Shown here piece after piece: positions 43,591-51,430 of a stretch of DNA of 64,000 nt. The stretch's first letter is position 1; every line of letters begins with the position of its first letter. The stretch is taken from assembly GCF_900099655.1 (NCBI RefSeq), contig NZ_FNDC01000001.1, positions 605,796 to 669,795 of the forward strand, in the 5' to 3' direction. A program made the translations under genes and the position numbers. Below the pieces are notes generated by a model. The model ran no database searches. It was not told where the DNA came from and saw only the letters and a list, made by a program, of their open reading frames with translations. The stretch is from Planococcus glaciei (GTDB lineage: Bacteria > Bacillota > Bacilli > Bacillales_A > Planococcaceae).

Positions 43591-44403
43591 CTATTCAGGG
43601 ATGTACTCTCCGCCAGTCCATTTTTTCGACAGTTCAGCTAAAGTCCCGTCTTGCTTGAGCTCTTCCAAAATAGGATCAATCAGCGCTTTCAATTCTTCGC
43701 CCTGCTCCCCTTTTTTCAAGACGATGCCCATGTCGTCATTCACCAAAGGCTGGCCGACAATTTCCACGTCTAAATCATTCTTTTCCAAAACCGCATCGAT
43801 CATGATTGGATCGTTTACATAAGCATCAATCCGGCCGTTTTGCACATCCTGCAAAATTTCTGAAGGGTTGCCGCTTTCGCTGTACTTCAAATCAATCGGC
43901 TTTGCTGCTTTTTTGTTATACTCCTCGAGCAATAAGGTGTAAGAATCTCCGGCTAAGGCGCCGATTTTCTTGCCTTCCAAATCCTCAATGGTCTGAATGT
44001 CTTCTCTTCCAGTCTTCACCGCAATAACGGTTTCAGCTGCAAAATAGGATTCATCGGTGAACAAATACTTTCCTTGGCGTTCCGGCGTTTTCGCGACTTG
44101 ATCGGCAATGGCCTGGATTTTATTGGATTCCAGCGCCAGGAACATGCTGTCCCATGGCACTGCAGTGAATTCGAACGTGTAGCCGTCCAATTTCTCATCG
44201 ACCGCTTTGACCACTTCCACATCGTATCCGGTCAATTCGTTGTTCTCATCTGCAAATGCAAAAGGCGGATAGTCGTTTTGCGTTCCAACGGTGATTACTT
44301 GCTCGCCTGTAGCGCCTGCTTCCTTCGACGAACATCCGCTGAGAACGCTGCCTGCGCCCAGCAATAAAACCAGAGAAAGGGTTATGTACGATTTTCTTTT
44401 CAT
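43591..44403 (-). CDS. Amino-acid ABC importer, substrate-binding lipoprotein (methionine/S-methylmethionine predicted)
   Basis: Family 3 solute-binding lipoprotein of 270 residues. The signal peptide ends in LSGC (Cys24). The fold signatures are GYDVEVVKAVDEKL and IQAIADQVAKTPERQGKY. The ATG at 44403 (MKRKSYITL) follows AAAGGAG, while an open frame 15 codons longer has no site. It is first in its operon, directly after the SAM riboswitch. It resembles cystine/TcyA-like proteins as well, so the ligand rests on the regulatory context. Confidence 0.9.
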   Translation of the reverse strand: MKRKSYITLSLVLLLGAGSVLSGCSSKEAGATGEQVITVGTQNDYPPFAFADENNELTGYDVEVVKAVDEKLDGYTFEFTAVPWDSMFLALESNKIQAIADQVAKTPERQGKYLFTDESYFAAETVIAVKTGREDIQTIEDLEGKKIGALAGDSYTLLLEEYNKKAAKPIDLKYSESGNPSEILQDVQNGRIDAYVNDPIMIDAVLEKNDLDVEIVGQPLVNDDMGIVLKKGEQGEELKALIDPILEELKQDGTLAELSKKWTGGEYIPE

Positions 44404-44488
44404 GATAAAACTCCTTTGTTGGTAAAGAGAGTCGCAAAGTTCTTTCATACCCGAAAGCTTTGCGCTGCTTGAATGCGGCCAATAAAAA

Positions 44489-44522
44489 CAAAAAAACCCA
44501 TTCCGATAGGAAATAGGTTTTA
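44489..44522 (-). terminator. SAM-riboswitch terminator
   Basis: On the minus strand, AAACCTATTTCC pairs with GGAATGGGTTT (G-T pairs), followed by a T-run, immediately downstream of the aptamer. Confidence 0.9.
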
Positions 44523-44530
44523 ATCTAGAT

Positions 44531-44631
44531 CTTATCTCTCAGAGCAAACGCTCTGCAGGAATTAGCACCTCTCATATGAAATGATGGTTGCTGGACGTCA
44601 TTGGGCCTGTCCCTCAGTCTCTCTTGATAAG
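44531..44631 (-). promoter_or_regulatory. SAM-I riboswitch (S-box) aptamer
   Basis: On the minus strand the core is textbook: CTTATCAAGAGAG-ACTGAGGGA, then CAGGCCCAATGACG, TCCAGCAACC, GGTGCTAATTCC, TGCAGAG, and closing GAGAGATAAG, which pairs with the 5' CTTATC. Binding of S-adenosylmethionine should favour the terminator and shut off the ABC importer and mmuM. Confidence 0.97.
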
Positions 44632-44657
44632 TTATTTAATTTTTTAACATATTACAG

Positions 44658-44686
44658 ATAGTATTTTACATTGCCCGTTCTGTCAA
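44658..44686 (-). promoter_or_regulatory. SigA-type promoter of the SAM-riboswitch operon
   Basis: TTGACA (44681-44686), 17 bases, TACTAT (44658-44663) on the minus strand, about 27 bases before the aptamer. From 44687 to 44976 nothing else was recognised. Confidence 0.85.
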
Positions 44687-44976
44687 ATACATTTTTTTCT
44701 ATTTTGAATTTTTATCGCTTGTTTTTCGCTAAAACAGAAAGATTAAGAGCGATAGTCACAGTAGCATTTTACTTGCCAGCGCTGGATTTGCGGATGAAAT
44801 CTTTGCAAAGAATTCTTTCTCTGGCACCTTTTTAAATTTCGAGCAGCCAATTGACAATAGACCGAATCTTACATACTATCTAATAATACTTCGGAAGGCT
44901 TTTTACTAATTCACTTTACGCTGTCCTGATTTTTTAGGTATGGCCCAAATTTAACGAAGAGCGGAGCGAATCGGCA

Positions 44977-46119
44977 ATGATAAAAGAAACGGTTTATGAC
45001 ATAGCCATCGTTGGCGCGGGAACAATGGGAATGGCTGCCGGTGCCTTTTTGGCGAAGCAGAACGCAAAGACCTTGCTGATTGATGCCTTCGACCCGCCGC
45101 ACATCAAGGGCAGCCACCACGGCGATACCCGCTTGATCCGGCATGCTTACGGCGAAGGCAGGCAGTACGTGGCGCTTGTGAAGCGTGCCCAGCAATTATG
45201 GGAAGAGCTCGAACAGGAGACCGGCTGCAAAATTTTTGAAAACACCGGCGTTCTTGGCCTTGGCCCGAAAGACTCGCCTTTTCTTCAGGAAACCATCGCT
45301 GCCGCCCAGAAATACGACCTCCCGTTGGAAATCTTGGACGCCCAGGAAATCCAACGGAGATGGTCCGGCTTTTCAGTGCCGGAGCACTTTATCGGCTGCT
45401 TTGAAGCAGGATCGGGCATCATTTACAGCGAGGCAGCCATCCGGGCTTACAAGGAAACCGCTCTTAAAAACGGTGCAGAACTTGTCCCTAATACACCCGT
45501 TCAGCATATCGACTTGAATGATGCAAATGGAGTAAAAATTTCGACCGGCCACTCGGTCTATTTTGCAAAAAAAATAATCGTCACTGCCGGTGCCTGGGCT
45601 GCTAAATTATTGCCGGAGTTAAGCCTTCCGATTCAGCCGACACGAAAAGCTGTCGGCTGGTTTGACGCACCTTCCAACCTGTATAGCGATGCTCACTTTC
45701 CGGCCTTCTTTATCGAGGACGGTGACAAAAAAGCGTATGGTTTCCCTAACTTGGACGGCGCCGGCCTTAAAATTGGCAAATCAGACGGCGGGCAGCCGAT
45801 TGACCCGGATGTGCACACCCAGAACTTTGGATTGTATGAAAGCGATGAAGGCGATCTAAGGCATATGCTTCATACCTATATGCCAAAAGCAAATGGCCCA
45901 TTGAAACAAGGAAAAACTTGCTTGTATACCAATTCGAGCGACCATGATTTTATCGTTGATTACCATCCGGACCACCCGCATGCCATTTTTGCCTGCGGCT
46001 TTTCAGGGCATGGTTTTAAATTCGGCAGTGTGATGGGCGAGGTATTGAGCCAAATGGCGTTGGAAGGCCGAAGCGCCTTTGATATTTCCATCTTCTCTCT
46101 CAAGCGGTTCAAGCCGTGA
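44977..46119 (+). CDS. N-methyl-L-tryptophan oxidase/monomeric sarcosine oxidase-like (SolA family)
   Basis: FAD-dependent amine oxidase of 380 residues. The N-terminal dinucleotide motif is IVGAGTMGMAAGAFLAK, followed by GSHHGDTRLIRHAYGEG, the covalent-flavin and substrate region of MSOX/MTOX enzymes. The C-terminal CGFSGHGFKFG is also typical. It demethylates N-methyl amino acids to give formaldehyde and hydrogen peroxide. The choice between sarcosine and N-methyltryptophan cannot be made. Monocistronic. Confidence 0.9.
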   Translation: MIKETVYDIAIVGAGTMGMAAGAFLAKQNAKTLLIDAFDPPHIKGSHHGDTRLIRHAYGEGRQYVALVKRAQQLWEELEQETGCKIFENTGVLGLGPKDSPFLQETIAAAQKYDLPLEILDAQEIQRRWSGFSVPEHFIGCFEAGSGIIYSEAAIRAYKETALKNGAELVPNTPVQHIDLNDANGVKISTGHSVYFAKKIIVTAGAWAAKLLPELSLPIQPTRKAVGWFDAPSNLYSDAHFPAFFIEDGDKKAYGFPNLDGAGLKIGKSDGGQPIDPDVHTQNFGLYESDEGDLRHMLHTYMPKANGPLKQGKTCLYTNSSDHDFIVDYHPDHPHAIFACGFSGHGFKFGSVMGEVLSQMALEGRSAFDISIFSLKRFKP

Positions 46120-46151
46120 TTTTTCTTATCTGTTCACTTAAAATATAGCCG

Positions 46152-46184
46152 AAAAAAAGCACCTCTTATGGAGATGCTTTTTTC
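46152..46184 (+). terminator. Terminator after the SolA-like gene
   Basis: AAAAAAGCACCTC / GGAGATGCTTTTTT hairpin with a T-run. Confidence 0.85.
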
Positions 46185-46251
46185 ATGGTTTATATTGAAG
46201 GCTGAAGAGAACGCGAAAGAAAATACGCCGCTGCCTTCAGTAGCAATTAAT

Positions 46252-46269
46252 TTATTTCCCGGGAAATAA
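46252..46269. repeat. Perfect 18-bp palindrome TTATTTCCCGGGAAATAA
   Basis: Lies in the convergent gap between the SolA-like gene terminator and the DUF4317 gene. The central 16 bases (plus one flanking A) recur at 63635-63650. Function unknown. Confidence 0.7.
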
Positions 46270-46285
46270 CCGCTATTCCCAAGCT

Positions 46286-47479
46286 TTAATCCAGCTGCTC
46301 TTCCTCCAGAAGCTTGAATCCTTCGATCATCGCATCTTCTTCCACTTCAATCAGGATGCAGCGTTTGCCGTTGTAATTGACGCCTTTGACGTAACGTAAG
46401 TCTTGCGGGCTGATTTTGATTTCGGCTACTTTCGTATTGATTTTGATCGATTTGGATGTGTAGCTGGGAACGACATGGCTTGCTTTTATTTCGTAATTTT
46501 TGTCTTCCACCACTTGCTGGAAAGCCCTCTCCACTTTTTCCGGCCTGATGTCTTTGGCACCGCTCGCCTTTAAGACACGCGTCACTTCCACCGTATCCAA
46601 AACCGGCGTTTCTGCGTCTTCCTTCTCCGCTTCTTTTTCCACTTCCAGCATGAGGTTGATTTCATCGTAAAGCCCGGCAAGGGTTCTCGAATTCACTTCT
46701 TCCCCGATTACGGCTTTGACGATTTCTTCAAACACCACTTTATCTTCTTCTGCGGTCATGATTTCATCGCCATTTAATACGTTCTCGATAAACCGGTAAT
46801 CGGGTTTGTTCACTTTGCCCGAAGCATAGACGATGTGGTTGACGTCTGCCGCATTGTCCGTAAAGCTTGGGAACAGGAAGCCGCCGATCGGGGAAGCCAG
46901 TTTAATGACCGGATCGACCAGTACATTCGACTTGAATTCTTTCCCCACAAAATCAAATACCAGTGAACTTTTCGGCAGTTCGGTCTGGTTCATGCTGCAG
47001 AGGATAAAAGGAGTCGTAAATACTTCATCCCGCATATCGATTTCCGTTTCATCCTGCTGGCGTTTCGTTGTCTTGAAATACGTCCCGCGAATGAACGTGA
47101 CGACCATATCCTTTTCATAAGGAGTTTCTTCCACCATTTTCAAGGCGATGCGCTGCATATTTTCTTTCCATTCATCTACTTCCTTTGCCTCAAGCCCTTC
47201 GTACAACAGGCGCTGTGTATGGTCTGCCTGGCCTTCTTCCTGCGGCTGGAATTTCACTTCAAACAGCTTCTGGTCCAGTTTCCCGCCAAGCACTTTCTTG
47301 AAATTATTAAGAAACAGCTCCTGCTGCTCACGGTCCAGCAGGGAAAATGAACGGTTCTCTTCATGAAAGATTTCCGTGCTCTCCCCTTGAATGTATACAT
47401 TGTAAATTTCAGCGATTTTCAGTAAATCGGTATCCAGTTTAAATCGTTTGCGGATATCGGCTATATCTTTCGTGTTCAT
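46286..47479 (-). CDS. DUF4317-domain protein
   Basis: Soluble, acidic protein of 397 residues without signal peptide or membrane segment. The opening MNTKDIADIRKRFKLDTD and the segment MVVTFIRGTYFKT match DUF4317 as I recall it. A charged region around 300-320 (EVEKEAEKEDAE) links two halves. The ATG at 47479 is chosen by family alignment. GGGAG lies 11 bases upstream, and the open frame extends a further 21 codons. Function unknown. No operon partner. Confidence 0.78.
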   Translation of the reverse strand: MNTKDIADIRKRFKLDTDLLKIAEIYNVYIQGESTEIFHEENRSFSLLDREQQELFLNNFKKVLGGKLDQKLFEVKFQPQEEGQADHTQRLLYEGLEAKEVDEWKENMQRIALKMVEETPYEKDMVVTFIRGTYFKTTKRQQDETEIDMRDEVFTTPFILCSMNQTELPKSSLVFDFVGKEFKSNVLVDPVIKLASPIGGFLFPSFTDNAADVNHIVYASGKVNKPDYRFIENVLNGDEIMTAEEDKVVFEEIVKAVIGEEVNSRTLAGLYDEINLMLEVEKEAEKEDAETPVLDTVEVTRVLKASGAKDIRPEKVERAFQQVVEDKNYEIKASHVVPSYTSKSIKINTKVAEIKISPQDLRYVKGVNYNGKRCILIEVEEDAMIEGFKLLEEEQLD

Positions 47480-47596
47480 TGCTATTCCAACTCCCTGGCT
47501 AGTTAAAATCATTAAGTCACAAAAAAAGAACCGCCAAAGCAATTGTTCAGCTTTTGGCGCTCCTTTATTATAACAAGTTTTCAGAGTTTCCGTTTT

Positions 47597-48547
47597 TCAG
47601 CGCTTGATCCCGTTCTCGATATAACTGCGCCGGCTTTCTAAAAAATCCGGCAGGAATAACGGGATGGCATCGTAGTCTTCTGTCGCCGTCTTTGGTTTGA
47701 CGAAGTTCGTCTGCTCCGTTGCTACTTCAATCAATAAATTATTCGGCTCGCGGTAATACAAGGATTCAAAGAAGTCACGCTGTTTGATGCCGGAATACCG
47801 GAAATTGGTGTCTAGAATCATTTTCTCCATTTCATACAAACCAGTGCGATTTTTGGCATTCAGTGCGATGTGCTGAACAGAACCGATCCCTTGTGTTTCA
47901 ATGTCGCGGGTGCGGTCTTCAATGAGGTGGAGCTGCTGGCCGAACAAAACATCCTCTGCACCCAATACGGTCACTTCGTGATGATTGTGTTCATAACTCT
48001 CCAGTTTTTGGTAGCCATGCATATTCATAAAAGCGCGGGCAGAAGCTTCTGCGTAACGGACACGGCATTGGAACGAATCGATGCCCAAAATGGCATGTTC
48101 CAGCGGAATATCCGCTGACTGATGCGGGGCGTGCTCCGATGCATCGCCTACTCTTAAAGGCGTCAATGCCAGCTGGATTCCGTCGCGGTCTTCAAAATGC
48201 AGGTACTTTCTGCCTTGGTAGTCTTCAATTTCACAATTGAAGACGTCATGGGCTTCAAAACGGGCCAGCCAAAATTGGAGCGATGCTTCAGATGGAACCG
48301 CAAAAACGGTGCGTTCCAGACTGTTCGTGCCGAACTGTTTCTGCGGGGCATTTTGCATTTCAAATACACTGAACTCGGTTCCGGGACGGCCTGTTTTATC
48401 GCCGAAGAACAGATGGAGCATATCCACTTCATCCTGGTTTACGGTTTTTAATAGAAATTCCAAACCGAGTAGCTTATGATAAAAATCAAAGGTAACATAC
48501 CGGTCACGGTTAATGACCGACACATGGTGAATAAGTGGGCTCGCCAT
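47597..48547 (-). CDS. Ring-cleaving dioxygenase-like VOC protein (MhqO/MhqE type)
   Basis: 316 residues with two VOC modules. It opens IHHVSVINRDRYVTFDFYHKLLG, and VQHIALNAKNRTG starts the second half. Metal-binding His/Glu positions are plausible in IHHVS, VQHIA and LLIEVATE. B. subtilis MhqA/E/O relatives are induced by quinones and diamide and thought to degrade hydroquinones. The ATG at 48547 (MASPLIHHVS) follows GGAAGG. The longer open frame overlaps the divergent hydrolase gene. Confidence 0.85.
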   Translation of the reverse strand: MASPLIHHVSVINRDRYVTFDFYHKLLGLEFLLKTVNQDEVDMLHLFFGDKTGRPGTEFSVFEMQNAPQKQFGTNSLERTVFAVPSEASLQFWLARFEAHDVFNCEIEDYQGRKYLHFEDRDGIQLALTPLRVGDASEHAPHQSADIPLEHAILGIDSFQCRVRYAEASARAFMNMHGYQKLESYEHNHHEVTVLGAEDVLFGQQLHLIEDRTRDIETQGIGSVQHIALNAKNRTGLYEMEKMILDTNFRYSGIKQRDFFESLYYREPNNLLIEVATEQTNFVKPKTATEDYDAIPLFLPDFLESRRSYIENGIKR

Positions 48548-48584
48548 AAGGCACACAACCTTCCTGCAGATTGGAGAATGAATT

Positions 48585-49154
48585 ATGGAACAGTTTAACA
48601 TAGCCGGAAAGTCTAATACATCGTTTATTCTCTTCCATGGTACAGGCGGAAACGAATATTCCTTGCTGCAAGTGGTGGGAGATATCGATCCAGCTGCCAA
48701 TATCCGTGCTTACATCGGTGAGTTCTCCACAGGAAAGGAACGCCGCTTTTTTGCACCGCTGCAAAACGGCCAAGTGGATCGCGCCGATCTTGAAAGGCGT
48801 GTTGTGAAGTTTCTGAAAGACTGGGCGCAGCAAAAGCCGGAAGGCAAGGTGATCATGCTTGGCTATTCGAATGGAGCCAATTTCCTGCTGGCGCTTTTGG
48901 AAAAAGAGCCGAATCTCGCAGACACGGTCGTCCTTTTGCATCCATCCAATTTAACGTACCGTTTTTCAGGGACTTCAACGACAGCGCTTATTTTGACAGC
49001 TGGTGCACGGGATACCATATCCAGTCCAGGCGAATCTTTAAAACTATCCAAAACACTCGCTGCGCATTTCCCGCAAACAACGTTCAAGCTGTTTGATCAC
49101 GGACACGAACTCACGGATGAAGAAGTGAAGTTTATCCGGGCACAACTGGCATAA
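48585..49154 (+). CDS. MhqD-like carboxylesterase/phospholipase family hydrolase
   Basis: Alpha/beta hydrolase of 189 residues. ILFHGTGGNE forms the oxyanion region, GYSNGANFL is the nucleophile elbow, and a Asp...His pair is in DTISS and DHGHEL. It resembles YodD/MhqD, induced by quinones in B. subtilis. Only 37 bases separate its ATG from that of the divergent MhqO-like gene, so the two probably respond together. GGAG lies 8 bases before the ATG. Confidence 0.85.
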   Translation: MEQFNIAGKSNTSFILFHGTGGNEYSLLQVVGDIDPAANIRAYIGEFSTGKERRFFAPLQNGQVDRADLERRVVKFLKDWAQQKPEGKVIMLGYSNGANFLLALLEKEPNLADTVVLLHPSNLTYRFSGTSTTALILTAGARDTISSPGESLKLSKTLAAHFPQTTFKLFDHGHELTDEEVKFIRAQLA

Positions 49155-49193
49155 AAAGATCATGCAGAACGTTTTTCTGCATGATCTTTTTCG
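49153..49193. terminator. Bidirectional terminator
   Basis: AAAAAGATCATGCAGAA / TTCTGCATGATCTTTTT perfect hairpin between the MhqD-like gene and the convergent oxidoreductase gene. Confidence 0.92.
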
Positions 49194-49243
49194 CTTTCTA
49201 TACTTCCAGCGGAAACCAAAGGCGGTTAAAGAGTTTTAGTGAT

Positions 49244-49861
49244 TCACTTAGCAATGCCGATCGACGAATTTTCATATTGGGCATCGTTCAAAGCCTTCAA
49301 GATGAAATGGGCCACGTCCGCTCGTGCAATCGACTTGGATTTCTCCGGGACACCCGTCGCCGCTTCTCTATAATTGCCGGTAAAGGCGCCATTCGTTAGG
49401 CCCATCGGCCGGACAATGGTATAAGTTAAGCCATGCGCTTCAATCCAATCCACAGCGGCCCGGTGATCTGTCAGGGCGTTTTTCAGCATACCCATCATCA
49501 GTTTCCCGCTGACGCCTGGAAGCTCCTGATAGATTCCTGCTGATGCGGTATAGACAATCCGTTTCACGCCGTGATCCTGCATGCCGGCTACAATGTTTTT
49601 CACCATTTCTTCAAGCTCTGATGATTTCTTCATCCCCTGGCTGGATCCAAGACAAGACACAACCGCGTCATGGCCCGCAATGGCAGCGGAAACTTCCGCC
49701 GGATTGAAGGCATCTCCTTGAACAACGTTCAGATTCTCATGTGTGACTTCCAGCTTAGACGGCGTCCGTACAAACGCCGTCACTTTAAATCCATTATCTA
49801 TCGCTTGCTTTACGACCGATTGGCCGACGCCGCCGGTTGCGCCGAATACGATAATTTTCAT
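49244..49861 (-). CDS. NAD(P)-binding atypical SDR (YwnB-like) oxidoreductase
   Basis: 205 residues with the Rossmann motif IIVFGATGGVGQSVV at the N-terminus, an Arg/Thr NADP pocket (FVRTPSKL), and YTASAGIYQE in place of the classical YxxxK. It belongs to the NAD(P)H-binding family of atypical short-chain dehydrogenases, some of which are stress-related reductases. The ATG at 49861 (MKIIVFGATG) follows AGAGGTGAG. Substrate unknown. Confidence 0.83.
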   Translation of the reverse strand: MKIIVFGATGGVGQSVVKQAIDNGFKVTAFVRTPSKLEVTHENLNVVQGDAFNPAEVSAAIAGHDAVVSCLGSSQGMKKSSELEEMVKNIVAGMQDHGVKRIVYTASAGIYQELPGVSGKLMMGMLKNALTDHRAAVDWIEAHGLTYTIVRPMGLTNGAFTGNYREAATGVPEKSKSIARADVAHFILKALNDAQYENSSIGIAK

Positions 49862-49980
49862 GAGACTCACCTCTTCTTTTCTTCTTTATTTTGTGTCCTC
49901 GTTTAGATAAGATTCTCCGCAACTTGGTGAAATGCCTTTTTTAAGAAATGCGGCTTCTCAGCAGAGCGGGGAACCGCCCG

Positions 49981-51006
49981 TCACTTTTTGCTCGTCTCCG
50001 TTAAAAAGTCGACCAGTTGGTAGAAGGTGTTTTCAGCCTGCGGCGTATTCATAATGAATTGATACTCATGCCCCAATTCGGCTTCTTCCGCCGGATAAAA
50101 AACTTCCGTAATTTTAACGCCGTTTTTATTTAATCTGTCTGCCAGCGCCATGCCTTGCTCTTCAAATGACCCTACGTTTCCGTCGGTTATGAATGCAGGG
50201 GGGAAATGGCCGGAAACATGGTCAATGATAGAGGCTTGCTTCACTTGATCTGAATTTAGCCATTCTCTCTCGCCGATATATGCCCATCCGACCCGGTCGA
50301 ACAGGAAATTGATCAGAAAACTGTCACTGGTACCCCCTAATTTTGAAATATCGTATGGTCCGCAAAATAGAAGAACGCCGGCAATCTTCTCAGGTGAAAC
50401 AATGCCTTCCATCCCCATCAGGCTTGCATACGCCTCTTCCACTTGTACATTAACAAACTGGCTGATGATTTGAGCACCCGCAGAATCCCCTGCAAAATAC
50501 ACGCGATCCATATCCATCCCGTATTTTTCCGCATTCTTTTCGATGAATTGATAAACTTCATTTACTTGGTACAAAGGGGTGGGATAAGTCGCACCCGGCG
50601 CCAATTCATAATTCATGTTGACAACGATAAAACCCTTGCTGGCAATTTGAACAGCGTACTCGGTGATATCGGATTTGTCGCCGCCCAAAAAAGCGCCTCC
50701 GTGTGTCCATAAAATGACCGGGAGCTTTCCTGAAAATTCCTTAGGGGCAATAATATCCAAATTTCCGTCTTGGTGTGCAGAATCATACGATAGATCGTTC
50801 TCCACATGAATCAGTTTCTCGATCTCATCGTAGTTTTGGGGCTTTACTGCCACACCGCCCTCAAACATTTGCTGAACCAGAATTGCAGTCGGCTTTGGAG
50901 ATGCGATAAATGCAACAACGAGGATGAGGCATAACGCTAAAATTGCTCCGAATATAAACACCACTATCTTTTTTATCTCGTTCACTCTCCGTATTTTCTG
51001 CGTCAA
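49981..51006 (-). CDS. Membrane-anchored alpha/beta hydrolase (HSL/esterase type)
   Basis: 341 residues. One N-terminal transmembrane helix (about 13-36) anchors an extracytoplasmic esterase domain with the HGGAF oxyanion motif (102-106) and nucleophile Ser175 in GDSAGA. Asp and His near residues 275 and 310 would complete the triad. The start is uncertain. TTG at 51006 with a weak GGAA site is used, and GTG seven codons later is possible. It lies immediately beyond the outermost SCC-like repeat and is likely resident chromosome. Confidence 0.82.
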   Translation of the reverse strand: MTQKIRRVNEIKKIVVFIFGAILALCLILVVAFIASPKPTAILVQQMFEGGVAVKPQNYDEIEKLIHVENDLSYDSAHQDGNLDIIAPKEFSGKLPVILWTHGGAFLGGDKSDITEYAVQIASKGFIVVNMNYELAPGATYPTPLYQVNEVYQFIEKNAEKYGMDMDRVYFAGDSAGAQIISQFVNVQVEEAYASLMGMEGIVSPEKIAGVLLFCGPYDISKLGGTSDSFLINFLFDRVGWAYIGEREWLNSDQVKQASIIDHVSGHFPPAFITDGNVGSFEEQGMALADRLNKNGVKITEVFYPAEEAELGHEYQFIMNTPQAENTFYQLVDFLTETSKK

Positions 51007-51090
51007 TTTTATTCCGGCAGCTCAGTATGCCCTATCAAAAGATAACTGGTCTGGCATCAACACTTATAGATTCCTTCTAAAAAAACGCAT

Positions 51091-51108
51091 TTGCTTATGA
51101 TGAGGCTC
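51091..51108 (-). repeat. SCC att-like repeat, copy 3 (distal boundary)
   Basis: Minus strand GAGCCTCATCATAAGCAA. It differs from the rlmH terminal copy at 2 of 18 positions. Flanking bases (AAATG after, TCA context before) also resemble the other copies. Confidence 0.6.
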
Positions 51109-51157
51109 ACCGTATTGTATCTAAATGAGGTTTATTTGATTTATTCTTCTTTAAAAC

Positions 51158-51191
51158 AAAAAGAGCTAAGTCTGATGACAAAGCTCTTTTG
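51158..51191 (-). terminator. Terminator downstream of the TerA-like gene
   Basis: On the minus strand, AAAAGAGCT / AGCTCTTTTT followed by GTTTT. It lies 240 bases after the gene end. Confidence 0.75.
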
Positions 51192-51199
51192 CGAGATTG

Positions 51200-51282
51200 C
51201 GTTACTAGATAAGTCTACTAGTTCTTTACAGAACTAATATGTCCTTGCTTAATTCGATTTTAAGCCGAACAAGGACACCGCA
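51200..51282 (-). ncRNA. Possible structured RNA between the TerA-like gene and its terminator
   Basis: Three consecutive hairpins precede the terminator on the minus strand: TGTCCTTG / CAAGGACA with an inner CTTAA / TTAAG (51240-51277), GTTC / GAAC (51221-51234) and ACTAG / CTAGT (51204-51222). The region 51007-51430 has no coding frame. It could be a small RNA or simply a structured 3' UTR. Confidence 0.3.
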
Positions 51283-51430
51283 AGTTCACAATAAGCATAA
51301 CTTAATTAATATTGATAATCAATTTCCTTCTTTTAACAATATTTCCCTCAATTACAGTGAATTCTATTCTTAGCTGCGTTTCATCAATTCTATTAGATGA
51401 TTTGTAAACTCATTAAAATCGTATCCGTAT

